Positions 1-12,665 of a stretch of 64,000 bases of DNA are shown here, piece by piece (position 1 is the stretch's first letter; each line of letters opens with the position of its first letter). Below the pieces are notes generated by a model. That model did no database searches. It saw nothing but the letters and a program-made list of their open reading frames with translations, and had not been told where the DNA came from. Position numbers and translations under genes: made by a program. This stretch comes from Kordia sp. SMS9 (GTDB lineage Bacteria > Bacteroidota > Bacteroidia > Flavobacteriales > Flavobacteriaceae): contig NZ_CP031153.1 of assembly GCF_003352465.1 (NCBI RefSeq), forward strand, positions 3,620,001 through 3,684,000, read 5' to 3'.

Positions 1-1256
<1,256 letters not shown>

Positions 1257-1420
1257 TACTGGCTTCTTATTATTTTTCGTATAAAAACTCAAAAAAACTC
1301 AAATTTATCTCAATATGTTACCTTATTAAATAGTAGTGAGAGGTTAGTAGTGAGAAATTAGATAAAAAAGTCTAATTTACCTCAATACTAACAACTCAAA
1401 TCTCAATACTATTAAAAGTT

Positions 1421-1528
1421 TAAGGTGGTTATAGCAATGGGGCTCACCTCTTACCATTCCGAACAGAGAAGTTAAGCCCATTAGCGCAGATGGTACTGCA
1501 GAAATGTGGGAGAGTATGTCGCCGCCTT
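1421..1528 (+). rRNA. rrf: 5S ribosomal RNA
   Basis: The segment starts with 'ggtggttatagcaatggggc', contains the conserved 'cattccgaacagagaagtta' core and ends with 'tatgtcgccgcc', which pairs with the 5' end as helix I. Length of about 108 nt fits bacterial 5S. It follows the 23S gene after a spacer of about 165 bp with no tRNA, the usual flavobacterial order. Ends are estimated to within a few bases. Confidence 0.95.
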
Positions 1529-1533
1529 TTTTT

Positions 1534-1573
1534 AAAAACCCTTATCCTAGAAATAGAATAAGGGTTTTTTTTA
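1534..1573 (+). terminator. Terminator of the rRNA operon
   Basis: An 11-bp stem, 'aaaacccttat' (1535-1545) and 'ataagggtttt' (1558-1568), is followed by a T run. It lies directly after the 5S gene. Confidence 0.85.
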
Positions 1574-1690
1574 TATCCAAAATCTTCACCGAAAATTGTA
1601 AAAGAAGGTGTTTCCTTTGAGGTTAGTCTTGCTAACTATTAGTGTGAGCTTCTTAAAGCTGGTCTTATTTTTATACTGAATTAGTATAGT

Positions 1691-1768
1691 TATACCAATT
1701 TTACTATCATCTGCAACTAATCATTAATCTTAATTCTATACATCGCATTTTATAGTAGAATTGGTATA
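1691..1768. repeat. MITE-like short palindromic element, copy 1
   Basis: The 347-bp gap between the rRNA operon and the next gene contains terminal inverted repeats 'tataccaattttactat' (1691-1707) and 'atagtagaattggtata' (1752-1768), differing at one position, around an AT-rich centre. A second element with the same terminal motif is at 50552-50647 and a half copy at 4125-4140. I see no gene in the rest of this gap. Confidence 0.6.
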
Positions 1769-1921
1769 ATTTCTCAAAAGGAACCCAAACATAGATATGA
1801 TGTAATAGTTCACTTTTTTTGTTAAAAACATATTAAAAAGCGATTATATTAGTTAATTAAAATTTAAACATATATTTAGAAATAACACGAAGAGTTAATT
1901 TTGTAATAAAAAATTAAGGTT

Positions 1922-2725
1922 ATGAAAGTATTTTATTATGTATTGGTTTTTCTATTTCTTTTTAGTTCATGTGTTGTAGTGCGTCAAGACGAAGTCGCTG
2001 TGAAACGTCGGCAGGGAAAATTGATTGGAGAACCCATAAGTCAAACAGCTAGGATTTATAATCCTTTAGTGACGACTTATATAAAAGTGCCAACTCGTAT
2101 TGTTAATTTTAAGATTAATTTAGACATCCCATCAAAAGAAGGGTTAACGATTGGTTCTGAAATGTCAATTTTATATCGTGTAAAATCGAGTGAGGTAAAG
2201 GATTTACTTGAAAATGTAGGAATGAATTATGAACAGGAATTAATAGCTCCTGTATTTCGTTCTGCATTAGCAGATGTAAGTGCAAGGTTTATGGCAAAAG
2301 ATATGCATACAGGAAACCGAGCTTCTATTGAAGAAGAAGTTAAGAATATGATTAATGGGACTTTAGATAAAAAAGGAATTGTGATTGAGCAAGTGTTGAT
2401 GAAGCGTATTGTACTTCCAGAGTCTTTATCTGCAGCAATTGAACAAAAACTTACGGCAGAGCAACGTGCACAACAAATGAAATTTGTTTTAGAAAGAGAA
2501 CGTTTAGAAAATGAACGTAAACTTATTGAAGCAAAAGGTATAGCACAAGCTAATATTGTGGAAGCAGAAGGAAAAGCTAAGGCAAATCAAGAGTTAAATA
2601 AAGGTTTAAACGAATTAATTTTGCGCTTACGAGCGATTGAAGCTTTTGAAAAGCTCAGTAAATCACCAAATGCTAAAGTGATTATTACGAATGGAAAAAC
2701 ACCTTTTATTGTTGACGATAAATAA
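1922..2725 (+). CDS. SPFH/Band 7 (prohibitin-like) lipoprotein
   Basis: The 267-residue protein begins with a lipoprotein signal peptide whose lipobox ends in LFSSC (Cys17), so it is probably membrane anchored. The rest resembles the SPFH/prohibitin domain: a beta-rich N-terminal half (about residues 25-120) and a long charged helix rich in Ala, Glu and Lys (about 170-225), typical of the coiled coil by which these proteins oligomerise into rings. Family members scaffold membrane microdomains or control membrane proteases such as FtsH. It stands alone, with its own terminator downstream. The specific partner cannot be told from sequence. SPFH assignment is firm, function is inferred. Confidence 0.85.
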   Translation: MKVFYYVLVFLFLFSSCVVVRQDEVAVKRRQGKLIGEPISQTARIYNPLVTTYIKVPTRIVNFKINLDIPSKEGLTIGSEMSILYRVKSSEVKDLLENVGMNYEQELIAPVFRSALADVSARFMAKDMHTGNRASIEEEVKNMINGTLDKKGIVIEQVLMKRIVLPESLSAAIEQKLTAEQRAQQMKFVLERERLENERKLIEAKGIAQANIVEAEGKAKANQELNKGLNELILRLRAIEAFEKLSKSPNAKVIITNGKTPFIVDDK

Positions 2726-2756
2726 TTTTTCGTTTTTGTATGAAAATATAAAGAAG

Positions 2757-2788
2757 AAACTGTCTCATAGCTTGAGGCGGTTTTTTTT
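2757..2788 (+). terminator. Terminator of the SPFH gene
   Basis: The stem 'aaactgtctca' pairs with 'tgaggcggttt' using G-U pairs and is followed by eight T residues, 31 bp after the stop codon. Confidence 0.7.
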
Positions 2789-2845
2789 ATCTGGAAGTGA
2801 AGTATGATTTGTTAGATTGTAATATTGGATTGAAACTTTGTAAGA

Positions 2846-3070
2846 TCAGTTGAACATGGAATCCATTATTTTTTTTAAGCCTTTAAACGCTAAAAATATG
2901 GCAGTCGCCGCAATTAGTAATCCCACTATGAGTACAGGAATGTAGAGTGGATGTTCTTGATTTTTGAATGCAGAATGTATTATTGTTGGACCAGCAAACA
3001 TGCAGAATAACGAGCCAAACATCAACTTGATTCCTTTTGATAATACTGCTTTATTTGTTCTTTTTGTCAT
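2846..3070 (-). CDS. DUF6095-like small membrane protein
   Basis: The 74-residue protein has a basic N-terminus (MTKRTNKAVLSKGIK) and two hydrophobic segments, about residues 15-33 and 43-63, ending in a Lys-rich tail. It looks like the small flavobacterial membrane family DUF6095, of unknown function; this assignment is from memory of the pattern. Its start lies inside the 3' end of murQ (20 bp overlap), so the two genes are probably co-transcribed and translationally coupled. Confidence 0.7.
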   Translation of the reverse strand: MTKRTNKAVLSKGIKLMFGSLFCMFAGPTIIHSAFKNQEHPLYIPVLIVGLLIAATAIFLAFKGLKKIMDSMFN

Positions 3071-3872
3071 AGCTTGAGATTGCTTTTCGTACGTTTTTGT
3101 ATTTGTTTAAAAGGTCCTTGGCAACTTCTACTGAAACTTGTAATTCTGCCATAATCATTTTTACTCCGCGTTCTACAAGTTTGTGATTGCTTAATTGCAT
3201 GTCTACCATTTTGTTCCCTTTTACTTTTCCTAGTTGAATCATTACGGCGGTAGAAATCATGTTTAGCACTAGTTTCTGCGCAGTTCCCGCTTTCATTCGC
3301 GAACTTCCTGTTACGAATTCAGCGCCAACGATGACTTCTATAGGATGTTGGGAAACTTTTGATAATGGACTGTTGTGATTACAGGTAATACAACCTGTAA
3401 GTATGTTATGTGTGTTACATTGTTTTAAGGCACTAATGACATACGGAGTTGTGCCAGAAGCAGCAATTCCAATAACAGTATCGTTTTCGGAGATTTTGTG
3501 TTCTTGAAGATCTTTCCAGCCTTGTTGGGTATCGTCTTCGGCGAATTCGACAGCTTTGCGAATGGCAGTATCGCCACCAGCGATGAGTCCGACTACGAGT
3601 TCATGTGGAACTCCGAAAGTTGGTGGACATTCAGAAGCATCTACAATTCCGAGTCGTCCGCTTGTGCCAGCACCAATGTAGAACAAACGACCGCCATTTT
3701 TCATTCTTGAAACAATTTCAGTAACTAAATTTTCTATTTGTGAAATTACTTTTGAAACTGCAAGCGGAACTGTTTGATCTTCCTTGTTTATGTTCGTTAG
3801 TAGTTCCGAGACGCTCATTTTTTCTAAATGATTGTACTTTGAATCTTGCTCTGTTGTTTTGATGAATTCCAT
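3051..3872 (-). CDS. murQ: N-acetylmuramic acid 6-phosphate etherase
   Basis: MurQ cleaves the lactyl ether of MurNAc-6-phosphate to give GlcNAc-6-phosphate and D-lactate in cell-wall sugar recycling, in the cytoplasm. The 273-residue protein has the SIS sugar-phosphate isomerase fold, with the family signature GAGTSGRLGIVDASECPPTF (about residues 68-87) and the conserved SSRMKAGTAQK stretch near 190-200. Length is slightly below the usual 290-300. It is followed by, and overlaps, the DUF6095-like gene. No PTS transporter or MurNAc kinase gene is adjacent, so substrate probably comes from recycling enzymes encoded elsewhere. Confidence 0.95.
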   Translation of the reverse strand: MEFIKTTEQDSKYNHLEKMSVSELLTNINKEDQTVPLAVSKVISQIENLVTEIVSRMKNGGRLFYIGAGTSGRLGIVDASECPPTFGVPHELVVGLIAGGDTAIRKAVEFAEDDTQQGWKDLQEHKISENDTVIGIAASGTTPYVISALKQCNTHNILTGCITCNHNSPLSKVSQHPIEVIVGAEFVTGSSRMKAGTAQKLVLNMISTAVMIQLGKVKGNKMVDMQLSNHKLVERGVKMIMAELQVSVEVAKDLLNKYKNVRKAISSYDKKNK

Positions 3873-3957
3873 CCTACAAAAATACAGTATTTCGCTTAGA
3901 AACGGAATGGTTTTTTCGCGTTAGTGATAGAAGCTTTGTTGGAGCTCTTTTTGTGAT

Positions 3958-3986
3958 GGGATTCCTGCCTGCGCAGGAATGACAGC
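3958..3986. repeat. Short palindromic (REP-like) sequence
   Basis: The 303-bp gap between murQ and icd carries 'attcctgcctgcgcaggaat', a near-perfect palindrome followed by 'gacag'. Small palindromes of this kind are scattered in flavobacterial intergenic DNA. No gene is seen in this gap. Confidence 0.45.
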
Positions 3987-4104
3987 GCAAAAAAGCGACT
4001 GCTGATAGCACGACCGTTTACGGGAACGCCCTTGAGATTTTAAATTATAAATGTTGATTTTTGAATGTAAAAATATTTGCTATGGTTTCGCTTGATACAA
4101 ATTA

Positions 4105-4150
4105 AAAAAAGCTCCTTACGGATAATACCAATTTTACTATAGGAAGCTTT
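4105..4150 (-). terminator. Probable icd terminator carrying a half-copy of the palindromic repeat in its loop
   Basis: Read on the minus strand, 'aaaagcttcct' can pair with 'aaggagctttt', followed by a T run, 26 bp after the icd stop codon. The loop holds 'atagtaaaattggtat', the same half-site as the terminal repeats of the MITE-like element at 1691-1768. Confidence 0.5.
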
Positions 4151-4175
4151 TGTATTATGTATTTGCTTATTAATT

Positions 4176-6416
<2,241 letters not shown>

Positions 6417-6452
6417 TTATTTAGGTATTATAGATGTAATTTTTACGAAAGG

Positions 6453-6460
6453 CAAATATA
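6453..6460 (-). promoter_or_regulatory. Bacteroidota -7 promoter element upstream of icd
   Basis: On the minus strand the sequence TATATTTG matches the Bacteroidota -7 consensus TANNTTTG, about 52 bp before the icd start. No clear TTG was found at the expected -33 distance, so only the -7 box is claimed. Confidence 0.45.
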
Positions 6461-6584
6461 CAAAATGATGTGAGATTTAGGTAATGATAAACAATCTAGT
6501 ATGGAAAGTTGTTGCGTTTTTTCGCATAATAAAAGCCGTATCATTGCAATTTGTGATCTTTATATGGTTTTTTCGAAACCTAGA

Positions 6585-8309
6585 TCACTTATTTTCTGGC
6601 TTATTGAGTTGTTTTATATAGTAAGAAGGAAGCAAACCGGTTCTTTTTTTAAAATGTTTGTTAAACGTGTCTGAACCTCTATAGCCGATTTCATTACTGA
6701 TAGATTCAATTGAAAACATTCTAAACTTTGTGTCTTTTTTGAGGCGAATTAAAGCATAGTTAATTCTAAAATCATTTATATAGGTTTTAAAATTTTTATC
6801 GTGTTTTATTCTTATTACATAGGAAATATATTTGGGATTTGTTTTTAGTTTTTTAGCAATGGAAGTAATAGTACATTCCGAATTTAAAAAATATTCTTGT
6901 GCTTCTAACTTTTGCAGCCCTTTTGAAATTTTTTCAATAGTGTTTGCTTTTAACGAAACATCCGCACTTTTTTCTATATTTTTTTCTTGAGTATTGATAA
7001 TAGTAGGAGTGTTAACTTCCGCTATTTTTTGTAGCAATACCTCAAATCGGCGTTTGTTTTGTTTTCGTTTATAAAAAATATATACTAGAAAAGCTACTAG
7101 AAGCAAACAACTCAACAGGATACTGTAATTTATTTTGCTTTGTTGACTTTCTTCTTTTTTTAGCAATAATTGAATCTCTTTTTGATACTGTAAAGATTCT
7201 TTAATTTTATAGGATTGTATAACCTTATCACGCAATCGTTGAAGCTCCAAAATTGAATGAATATGTTTTTCAAAATAGTGCGTTGCTCGCTCATAATTGG
7301 CTAACTTTTTATACGCTTTCCCTAAATATTGATAGCTATCTTTTGTAAACATTCCTTCGTTGTCAGTAACACAGGAGTTAATTTCCAAATGTGCTTCTAT
7401 GATTTCTACACATTTAGCATATTTCTTTTCTTCAAACGCAATTCTTCCTAATAAGTATGATTTTCGGAATTCGAAACCAATATTATCATTCACCGTAGTA
7501 TATATGAGTGATTTATTGAAACTTTCTTTTGCAGCCTCGTAATCACCTTTTAGAAAATTAATTTCAGATGCATTCAAATAAAATTCTTTCTCAAAATGAG
7601 CATTTTCTTCTGTGTTGTTGAAAATTTGTTTTTTTAGTAGCTCATTGTAATAACTTGCAGAATCTACATCTTTGAGATTTATGTACCCTTTAATAATAGC
7701 ATTATAAGATTTTTTTAAATTTAGATTTGCTTTTAATTTTTCTAATTCTTCAGAAGAAAGATTGTCGTTATCGGTATACTGTATCAATTCTTTATTCAGC
7801 ATAATAGAATTTACCGATTCTCCAGTTGAAGACAATGTGCCTGCAATTCTATTTTTTATAGTGTACTCATAGAATGATCTTTTGTGTCGTATAGAAATAT
7901 CTAAAGCGAGGTATAAATAATCTAGTCTATTTTTAAAATCCAACAGATCACCTGTAATAGATTTGTACATGTATGTAGAAATTAAATCATCATAAAGCGT
8001 ATTCTGTTTGCACAAAACAATCATGCTATCCGAAATTTTATGACTCAATGCATATCTTTTATGAATTCTGTAGATATTACTTTTTATACGCAATCCTCTC
8101 AATTCTTTTTTAATATCGCTTTCTTGTCGTGCTTTTTCAATATACATGTCTGAAATAGAAGCTGCCTTTACAGTATCAATCATTCGATACTTTTTTACAC
8201 TATCGGACAAAGCGGAATAGGTAAGATTGCGAAAAGATTCTTTGTTTGTTTGCGCATTGATTTGAAAGCTAACAAAGAAAAGAATGGTAGTTAAGAAAAA
8301 ATATTTCAT
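6585..8309 (-). CDS. TPR-repeat membrane protein with C-terminal AraC-type DNA-binding domain
   Basis: The frame opens further upstream, but I place the start at 8309, where MKYFFLTTILFFVSFQINAQ is a clean signal peptide; the 51 upstream residues look non-coding. The resulting 574-residue protein has a periplasmic helical part with TPR-like repeats (about 30-380), a membrane segment (ILLSCLLLVAFLVYIFY, near 405), and a cytoplasmic AraC-family helix-turn-helix at the C-terminus (IESISNEIGYRGSDTFNKHF). Such one-piece sensor-regulators are common in flavobacteria and signal directly across the membrane. The ligand and target genes are unknown; no obvious partner is adjacent. Confidence 0.85.
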   Translation of the reverse strand: MKYFFLTTILFFVSFQINAQTNKESFRNLTYSALSDSVKKYRMIDTVKAASISDMYIEKARQESDIKKELRGLRIKSNIYRIHKRYALSHKISDSMIVLCKQNTLYDDLISTYMYKSITGDLLDFKNRLDYLYLALDISIRHKRSFYEYTIKNRIAGTLSSTGESVNSIMLNKELIQYTDNDNLSSEELEKLKANLNLKKSYNAIIKGYINLKDVDSASYYNELLKKQIFNNTEENAHFEKEFYLNASEINFLKGDYEAAKESFNKSLIYTTVNDNIGFEFRKSYLLGRIAFEEKKYAKCVEIIEAHLEINSCVTDNEGMFTKDSYQYLGKAYKKLANYERATHYFEKHIHSILELQRLRDKVIQSYKIKESLQYQKEIQLLLKKEESQQSKINYSILLSCLLLVAFLVYIFYKRKQNKRRFEVLLQKIAEVNTPTIINTQEKNIEKSADVSLKANTIEKISKGLQKLEAQEYFLNSECTITSIAKKLKTNPKYISYVIRIKHDKNFKTYINDFRINYALIRLKKDTKFRMFSIESISNEIGYRGSDTFNKHFKKRTGLLPSYYIKQLNKPENK

Positions 8310-8462
8310 GGGGAATTTTATGGAAAGTATGATTTGATAGTTTTTTATAGGATTAAAAATAACACAAATCCACTTTGAGAACAAGAATATTTTAACTAGT
8401 AATTGAAAAGAATGTATAAAAGACTGAATGAGTCGTATGTAAAAAAACAAAAGCCATATCAT

Positions 8463-9012
8463 TGTAATTGCTTACCTTGACATGGCTTTTTAGAAATGTG
8501 TGTTATCAAACGCGTCACTAATTTCTCAGCTAATTCATTAAATAATACGCCATTTCAATTCGAACTAAGCTTCATTGTTATTGGCATTTTACCCATATTG
8601 AAACTTACCTCTATTGTTTTTTAATATACCTACTTGTATATATCGACTTTCGTGATATATCCTTTTATACGATTTCGTATTCTTTGCAGAATCTTTCCTC
8701 ATATAACACTTTATTCGCATCTTAGCAATACCAATAAATTTCGGCGTCATTCCTTGAGTCTATTGTAGCAAGCTACGCTAGAAATGGAATTCCATTTTCT
8801 TTGATGATCTTCTGTACCCAAAAAATCACTGCCAGAAAACTTATTAAAATAACAACTGTTTAGAACGTTCTTGTAGAATGTACAAAAAACGATTTGCACC
8901 TTTTTTTGTTTATTCTGATATAAATGTAGTATAAGTTTTTTAAAAAGCAAGAAATATAACAAATTAGAAATCAACAAGATATGAACCTAAGTTATGAACA
9001 ATTGTTTATAAC
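8463..9012. other. Gene-free stretch
   Basis: About 550 bp without a convincing gene. One minus-strand frame of 76 codons (8747-8977) lacks family resemblance and a good start. A hairpin with 'aaaagccat' and 'atggctttt' arms lies at about 8449-8491, with a T run on the plus strand side. A 14-bp palindrome, 'aatggaattccatt', is near 8788. I recognise no tRNA or known RNA. Confidence 0.4.
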
Positions 9013-9044
9013 GAAAAAAGTCCCGCAAATTTGCAGGACTTTTT
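9013..9044 (-). terminator. Terminator downstream of rplS
   Basis: The stem 'aaaagtcc' and 'ggactttt' encloses 'cgcaaatttgca', which can itself pair. T tracts on both sides would let it work in either direction. It lies about 20 bp after the rplS stop. Confidence 0.75.
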
Positions 9045-9065
9045 ATGTGTGTATTTTGAAAAATT

Positions 9066-9419
9066 TTATTTAAATCTTCTCTCTTTAATTCTAGCTTTCT
9101 TACCAGTAAGACCTCTAAAGTAGAAGATACGTGCTCTACGAACTTTACCTCTTTTGTTTACTTCAATACGTTGAAGTGCTGGCAAATTAACTGGGAAAAT
9201 ACGTTCTACACCTACTGTTCCAGACATTTTTCTGATAGTAAAAGTTTCCGTTGAACCTGAACCTCTACGTTGAATTACAACGCCTCTAAAAAACTGAGTA
9301 CGTGTTTTTTCACCTTCACGGATTTCATAATAAACTGTAATAGTGTCTCCTGCTGCAAATTCAGGAAAATCTTTTGTTGTAACAAATTCGTCTTGTACAA
9401 ATTTAATTAAAGCTTCCAT
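9066..9419 (-). CDS. rplS: 50S ribosomal protein L19
   Basis: L19 sits at the 30S-50S interface. The 117-residue protein matches the family in length and sequence: GDTITVYYEIREGEKTRTQF near residues 24-43, the RGVVIQRRGSGSTETFTIRK block, and the basic C-terminus KKARIKERR. It lies 170 bp downstream of trmD on the same strand, echoing the rpsP-rimM-trmD-rplS grouping of many bacteria, though rpsP and rimM are not here. Confidence 0.97.
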   Translation of the reverse strand: MEALIKFVQDEFVTTKDFPEFAAGDTITVYYEIREGEKTRTQFFRGVVIQRRGSGSTETFTIRKMSGTVGVERIFPVNLPALQRIEVNKRGKVRRARIFYFRGLTGKKARIKERRFK

Positions 9420-9588
9420 TTTAAACTTTTTATAAATATTAATTTAAACCAACATTCACGTCTATCGCCAGAGGTTGATCCAAAATTGAGTGCAAAAATA
9501 AGTATTTTTTTTGAATGTTTATGGTTTAAACTATAAATTTTGAAAGAGAATGATATTTTTAAAAGCTAAAAGCTAACCCAACACCTAA

Positions 9589-10266
9589 TTAATCCTCCAA
9601 CAAATCCGGTCGTAATTTCTTGGTACGTTCGTACGCTTGTTCTTCGCGCCAAGCTTCTATTTTTGGAAAGTTTCCAGATAATAAAATTTCAGGCACTTCC
9701 CAATCATTGTATGTTGCTGGTCGCGTGTATACAGGTGGCGCTAGTAAATTGTCTTGAAACGAATCGGTTAGGGCAGAGGTTTCATTTCCTAATACACCAG
9801 GAATCAATCGAATGATAGCATCACACAAAACAGCCGCGCCCAATTCTCCTCCCGATAGGACATAATCACCAATAGAAATTTCTCTAGTAATAAAATGATC
9901 GCGCACACGCTGATCCACACCTTTATAATGTCCGCACAAAATAATGATGTTTCCTTTGAGCGAAAGTTCGTTGGCAATTCCTTGATTTAGGATGTTGCCA
10001 TCAGGCGTCATATAAATAACTTCGTCATAGTCACGTTGCGATTTTAAATCGGTCAAACAACGATCAATTGGACCAACCATCATCACCATACCTGCGCCGC
10101 CACCAAACTGATAATCGTCAATAGACTTGTAGTTATCGGTTGCATAATCGCGCAAATTGTGCAGATGTATTTCCACAATACCTTTGTCAATCGCTCTTTT
10201 TAAGATGGAAGCTTCAAACGGACTTCTTAATAAGTCAGGAACTACGGAAATGATATCAATACGCAT
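9589..10266 (-). CDS. trmD: tRNA (guanine-N1-)-methyltransferase
   Basis: TrmD methylates G37 of tRNAs that read CNN codons, using S-adenosylmethionine, and prevents +1 frameshifting. The 225-residue protein has the SPOUT trefoil-knot motifs: [15 protein letters not shown] (about 108-122) and [20 protein letters not shown] (131-150), and the early [10 protein letters not shown] loop. The start codon overlaps the stop of the upstream gene as TAATG, indicating translational coupling. Slightly shorter than the E. coli enzyme, as in other Bacteroidota. Confidence 0.97.
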   Translation of the reverse strand: MRIDIISVVPDLLRSPFEASILKRAIDKGIVEIHLHNLRDYATDNYKSIDDYQFGGGAGMVMMVGPIDRCLTDLKSQRDYDEVIYMTPDGNILNQGIANELSLKGNIIILCGHYKGVDQRVRDHFITREISIGDYVLSGGELGAAVLCDAIIRLIPGVLGNETSALTDSFQDNLLAPPVYTRPATYNDWEVPEILLSGNFPKIEAWREEQAYERTKKLRPDLLED

Positions 10267-10877
10267 TATTTGGCAGTATTATTTTTGTTCTTGTTGATTT
10301 CGTCTTGCAATTTTCTACGCACTTGTTGTTCACGTTCCAACGCACGTTTTCTATGTTCTTCGAATTCGTGTTCTGTTTCTGCTAATTTTGCCTTAGCTTC
10401 TTTGGTGATTGTGTTGCTCGCTTTGAATCGGTACGTAAAAAATAACCATAAAATTGCCAATACGCCAATAATTCCCCACATAAGGGTTTGATAATTGCCT
10501 TTGCTCAATTGCAAACCAAGCAATGAAATGCTGTCTTTTTCCGTATAAAGGTCTTCAATTTTTTGATTTACCGTCGCCAAATCTGTTTTTAATTTTTCAA
10601 TCTCTATTTGTTGTGTCGCTACTTTTTCCACTTCCGTAGATAAGTCTTTCTGAATGGCGTTGATGGAATCTGCAACATTCTTTTGTAACTTCTCAATCCA
10701 ATCGCGCTTTACAACTTTGTAGTTTTTATATTTATTAGAATTTTTAAGAATGAACTCAAATTGTTCGTCTATTGGTCCTTCTTTTAGTGGTAAATTAGCG
10801 TTTTTAGCTACATTTTGCGCATTTGCAAATAGCGAGAAACATAGTATGAATGCTGGGAATAGGTGTTTCACTTTCAT
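10266..10877 (-). CDS. Exported coiled-coil protein with one membrane segment, trmD neighbour
   Basis: The 203-residue protein starts with a signal peptide (cleavage probably after NAQ, residue 21), followed by a long coiled coil (about 60-115), a transmembrane segment ([17 protein letters not shown], about 133-149), and a highly charged helical C-terminus rich in Lys, Glu and Arg. It is stable in position next to trmD in flavobacteria and is sometimes mislabelled as tRNA methyltransferase for that reason; I see no methyltransferase motif. Role unknown. Its stop overlaps the trmD start by one base. Confidence 0.75.
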   Translation of the reverse strand: MKVKHLFPAFILCFSLFANAQNVAKNANLPLKEGPIDEQFEFILKNSNKYKNYKVVKRDWIEKLQKNVADSINAIQKDLSTEVEKVATQQIEIEKLKTDLATVNQKIEDLYTEKDSISLLGLQLSKGNYQTLMWGIIGVLAILWLFFTYRFKASNTITKEAKAKLAETEHEFEEHRKRALEREQQVRRKLQDEINKNKNNTAK

Positions 10878-10951
10878 CTTCTTTTCATGTTTAAAATAAG
10901 CGTTGACAAATAAACGAAGATATTTTTATTTATTGTGTGAATTTTTAAATA

Positions 10952-10982
10952 AAAAAAGAGCCTCGTTTTTGAGACTCTTTCT
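10952..10982 (-). terminator. Terminator of the GAPDH gene
   Basis: Read on the minus strand, 'aaagagtctc' pairs with 'gaggctcttt', followed by a T run. It lies about 22 bp after the gap stop codon. Confidence 0.75.
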
Positions 10983-11004
10983 GTATCCTATACGTATCAA
11001 TTTC

Positions 11005-12453
11005 TTAGTAATACGTAAAGCGTCTTACTTTTGAAATGTATTTTGCCAATCGAATCACTTGATGCGAATATCCGTATTCATTATCATACCAAACATACAA
11101 AATGATGTTTTTTCCGTCTTCACGAACAATCGTTGCTTTGCTATCAAATATGGATGGCGCTGAAGAACCTACAATATCTGAAGACACCAATTCGTCGTTC
11201 AACTCGTATTTAATTTGTTCTACCAAATCGCCTTCCAATGCATATTTTTTCATAATTGTGTTGACACCATCTTTTGAAGTAGCATTTTCAACTTCTAAGT
11301 TCAAAATTGCCAACGAACCGTTTGGTACGGGAACACGAATTGCGTTTGACGTTAATTTTCCTTCCAACGATGGCAATGCTTTTGAAACGGCTTTTCCAGC
11401 ACCAGTTTCAGTAATGACCATGTTTAAAGCGGCTGCTCTACCACGACGGTATTTTTTGTGCATATTGTCTACCAAGTTTTGATCGTTGGTATAGGCGTGA
11501 ATCGTTTCTAAGTGTCCGTGACGCAATCCAAAAGAATCTTCAATGACTTTTAAAACGGGCGTAATGGCATTGGTTGTACAGGAAGCGGCAGACCAAATAT
11601 CCACTTCATCTGGATTATGTTCCGCGTGATTTACACCGTGTACAATATTAGGAACACCTTTTCCTGGAGCTGTTAACAATACTTTATCGGCACCATTTGG
11701 TACTAAATGTCTTGATAAGGCTTCTTTATCTCTAAACGCGCCAGTATTGTCAATAATAAGCGCACTGTTGATTCCGTAATCGGTATAATCAATATCTTCT
11801 GGAGCATTTGCCGAAATTACATGAACTGTAGTTCCATTAATGATTAAGGCAGAATTTTTAACGTCAACTCCAACCGTTCCTGGGAAATCTCCATGTACAG
11901 AATCGTTGCGTAATAACGAAGCTCTTTTTTCTAAAACCGTTTTGTCTACATTTCCGCGAGTTACAATCGCGCGCAAGCGTAATTGATTTCCACGTCCAGT
12001 ACGCGTCATAAGTTCTCTAGCTAATAAACGACCGATACGTCCAAAACCATATAAAACTACATCTTTCGGTGTAATTCCATTCGATTTTTTAGCGTCGCTT
12101 AACTTGTCAACCACAAACGAAGTTGCGTTTGCATACTGATTGTCTTCTAAATGATATTCGTAGGTTAATTTCCCGATATCAATTTTAGATGGCGGCAAAT
12201 CAATCTTAGCAATGGCTTGTGCAATTTCTACCGTATCAAAAATTGAGATCGGTTTTTGTACAAATTGACCTGCATATTCATGAAGATTCAAAATTTCACT
12301 AACATTTCGGTCAATCAGTTGATTTCTAAAAAGAACCAATTCAATAGATTTATCGTACCATAAATCGCTTACATTCTTAATAAATTCAACAGTAGCACGA
12401 CGTCTATCTGCTTGAAAAGTGAGTTCCTTTTCGTAAATTTCATTAAAACTCAT
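11005..12453 (-). CDS. gap: Glyceraldehyde-3-phosphate dehydrogenase, long form with N-terminal extension
   Basis: The enzyme interconverts glyceraldehyde-3-phosphate and 1,3-bisphosphoglycerate. The nucleotide-binding motif GFGRIGR sits at residues 136-142 and the catalytic Cys292 in SAASCTTNAITP, so the usual 330-residue GAPDH core is preceded by about 130 extra helical residues. The C-terminus (WYDNEYGYSHQV) is canonical. At 482 residues this is the long GAPDH class found in flavobacteria alongside a short form; whether it works mainly in glycolysis or gluconeogenesis is not shown here. It is monocistronic. The extension is charged and has no recognised domain. Confidence 0.93.
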   Translation of the reverse strand: MSFNEIYEKELTFQADRRRATVEFIKNVSDLWYDKSIELVLFRNQLIDRNVSEILNLHEYAGQFVQKPISIFDTVEIAQAIAKIDLPPSKIDIGKLTYEYHLEDNQYANATSFVVDKLSDAKKSNGITPKDVVLYGFGRIGRLLARELMTRTGRGNQLRLRAIVTRGNVDKTVLEKRASLLRNDSVHGDFPGTVGVDVKNSALIINGTTVHVISANAPEDIDYTDYGINSALIIDNTGAFRDKEALSRHLVPNGADKVLLTAPGKGVPNIVHGVNHAEHNPDEVDIWSAASCTTNAITPVLKVIEDSFGLRHGHLETIHAYTNDQNLVDNMHKKYRRGRAAALNMVITETGAGKAVSKALPSLEGKLTSNAIRVPVPNGSLAILNLEVENATSKDGVNTIMKKYALEGDLVEQIKYELNDELVSSDIVGSSAPSIFDSKATIVREDGKNIILYVWYDNEYGYSHQVIRLAKYISKVRRFTYY

Positions 12454-12611
12454 AGTCTTACGTTTGTGTAGTTGTGTTTACAATTTTGCGCAAAAGTATA
12501 CAATTTCAAACGTTTTCGTAAATAAATAAAAGAGTTTTTTTGATTCACTCAAAACGTTTTTAAAGATGATACTATTTGTTTCTTGAAAGTAATGCTGATT
12601 AATATCATTAA

Positions 12612-12638
12612 TTGTTACTGCTGAATGATTTATATTTG
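12612..12638 (+). promoter_or_regulatory. Predicted promoter of the thioredoxin gene
   Basis: TTG at 12612 and TATATTTG at 12631-12638 are separated by 16 bp, matching the Bacteroidota pattern TTG-N17ish-TANNTTTG. The start codon follows 27 bp downstream. Confidence 0.5.
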
Positions 12639-12665
12639 AAATCTTAACAATAGACATTAAATAAA

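Noticed and set aside
1257..1420. tRNA between 23S and 5S rRNA
   Set aside because: No cloverleaf or TTCGA-type arm; the spacer is AT-rich and unstructured.
8747..8977. 76-codon minus-strand ORF
   Set aside because: No family resemblance, no good start context; lies in an otherwise gene-free gap.
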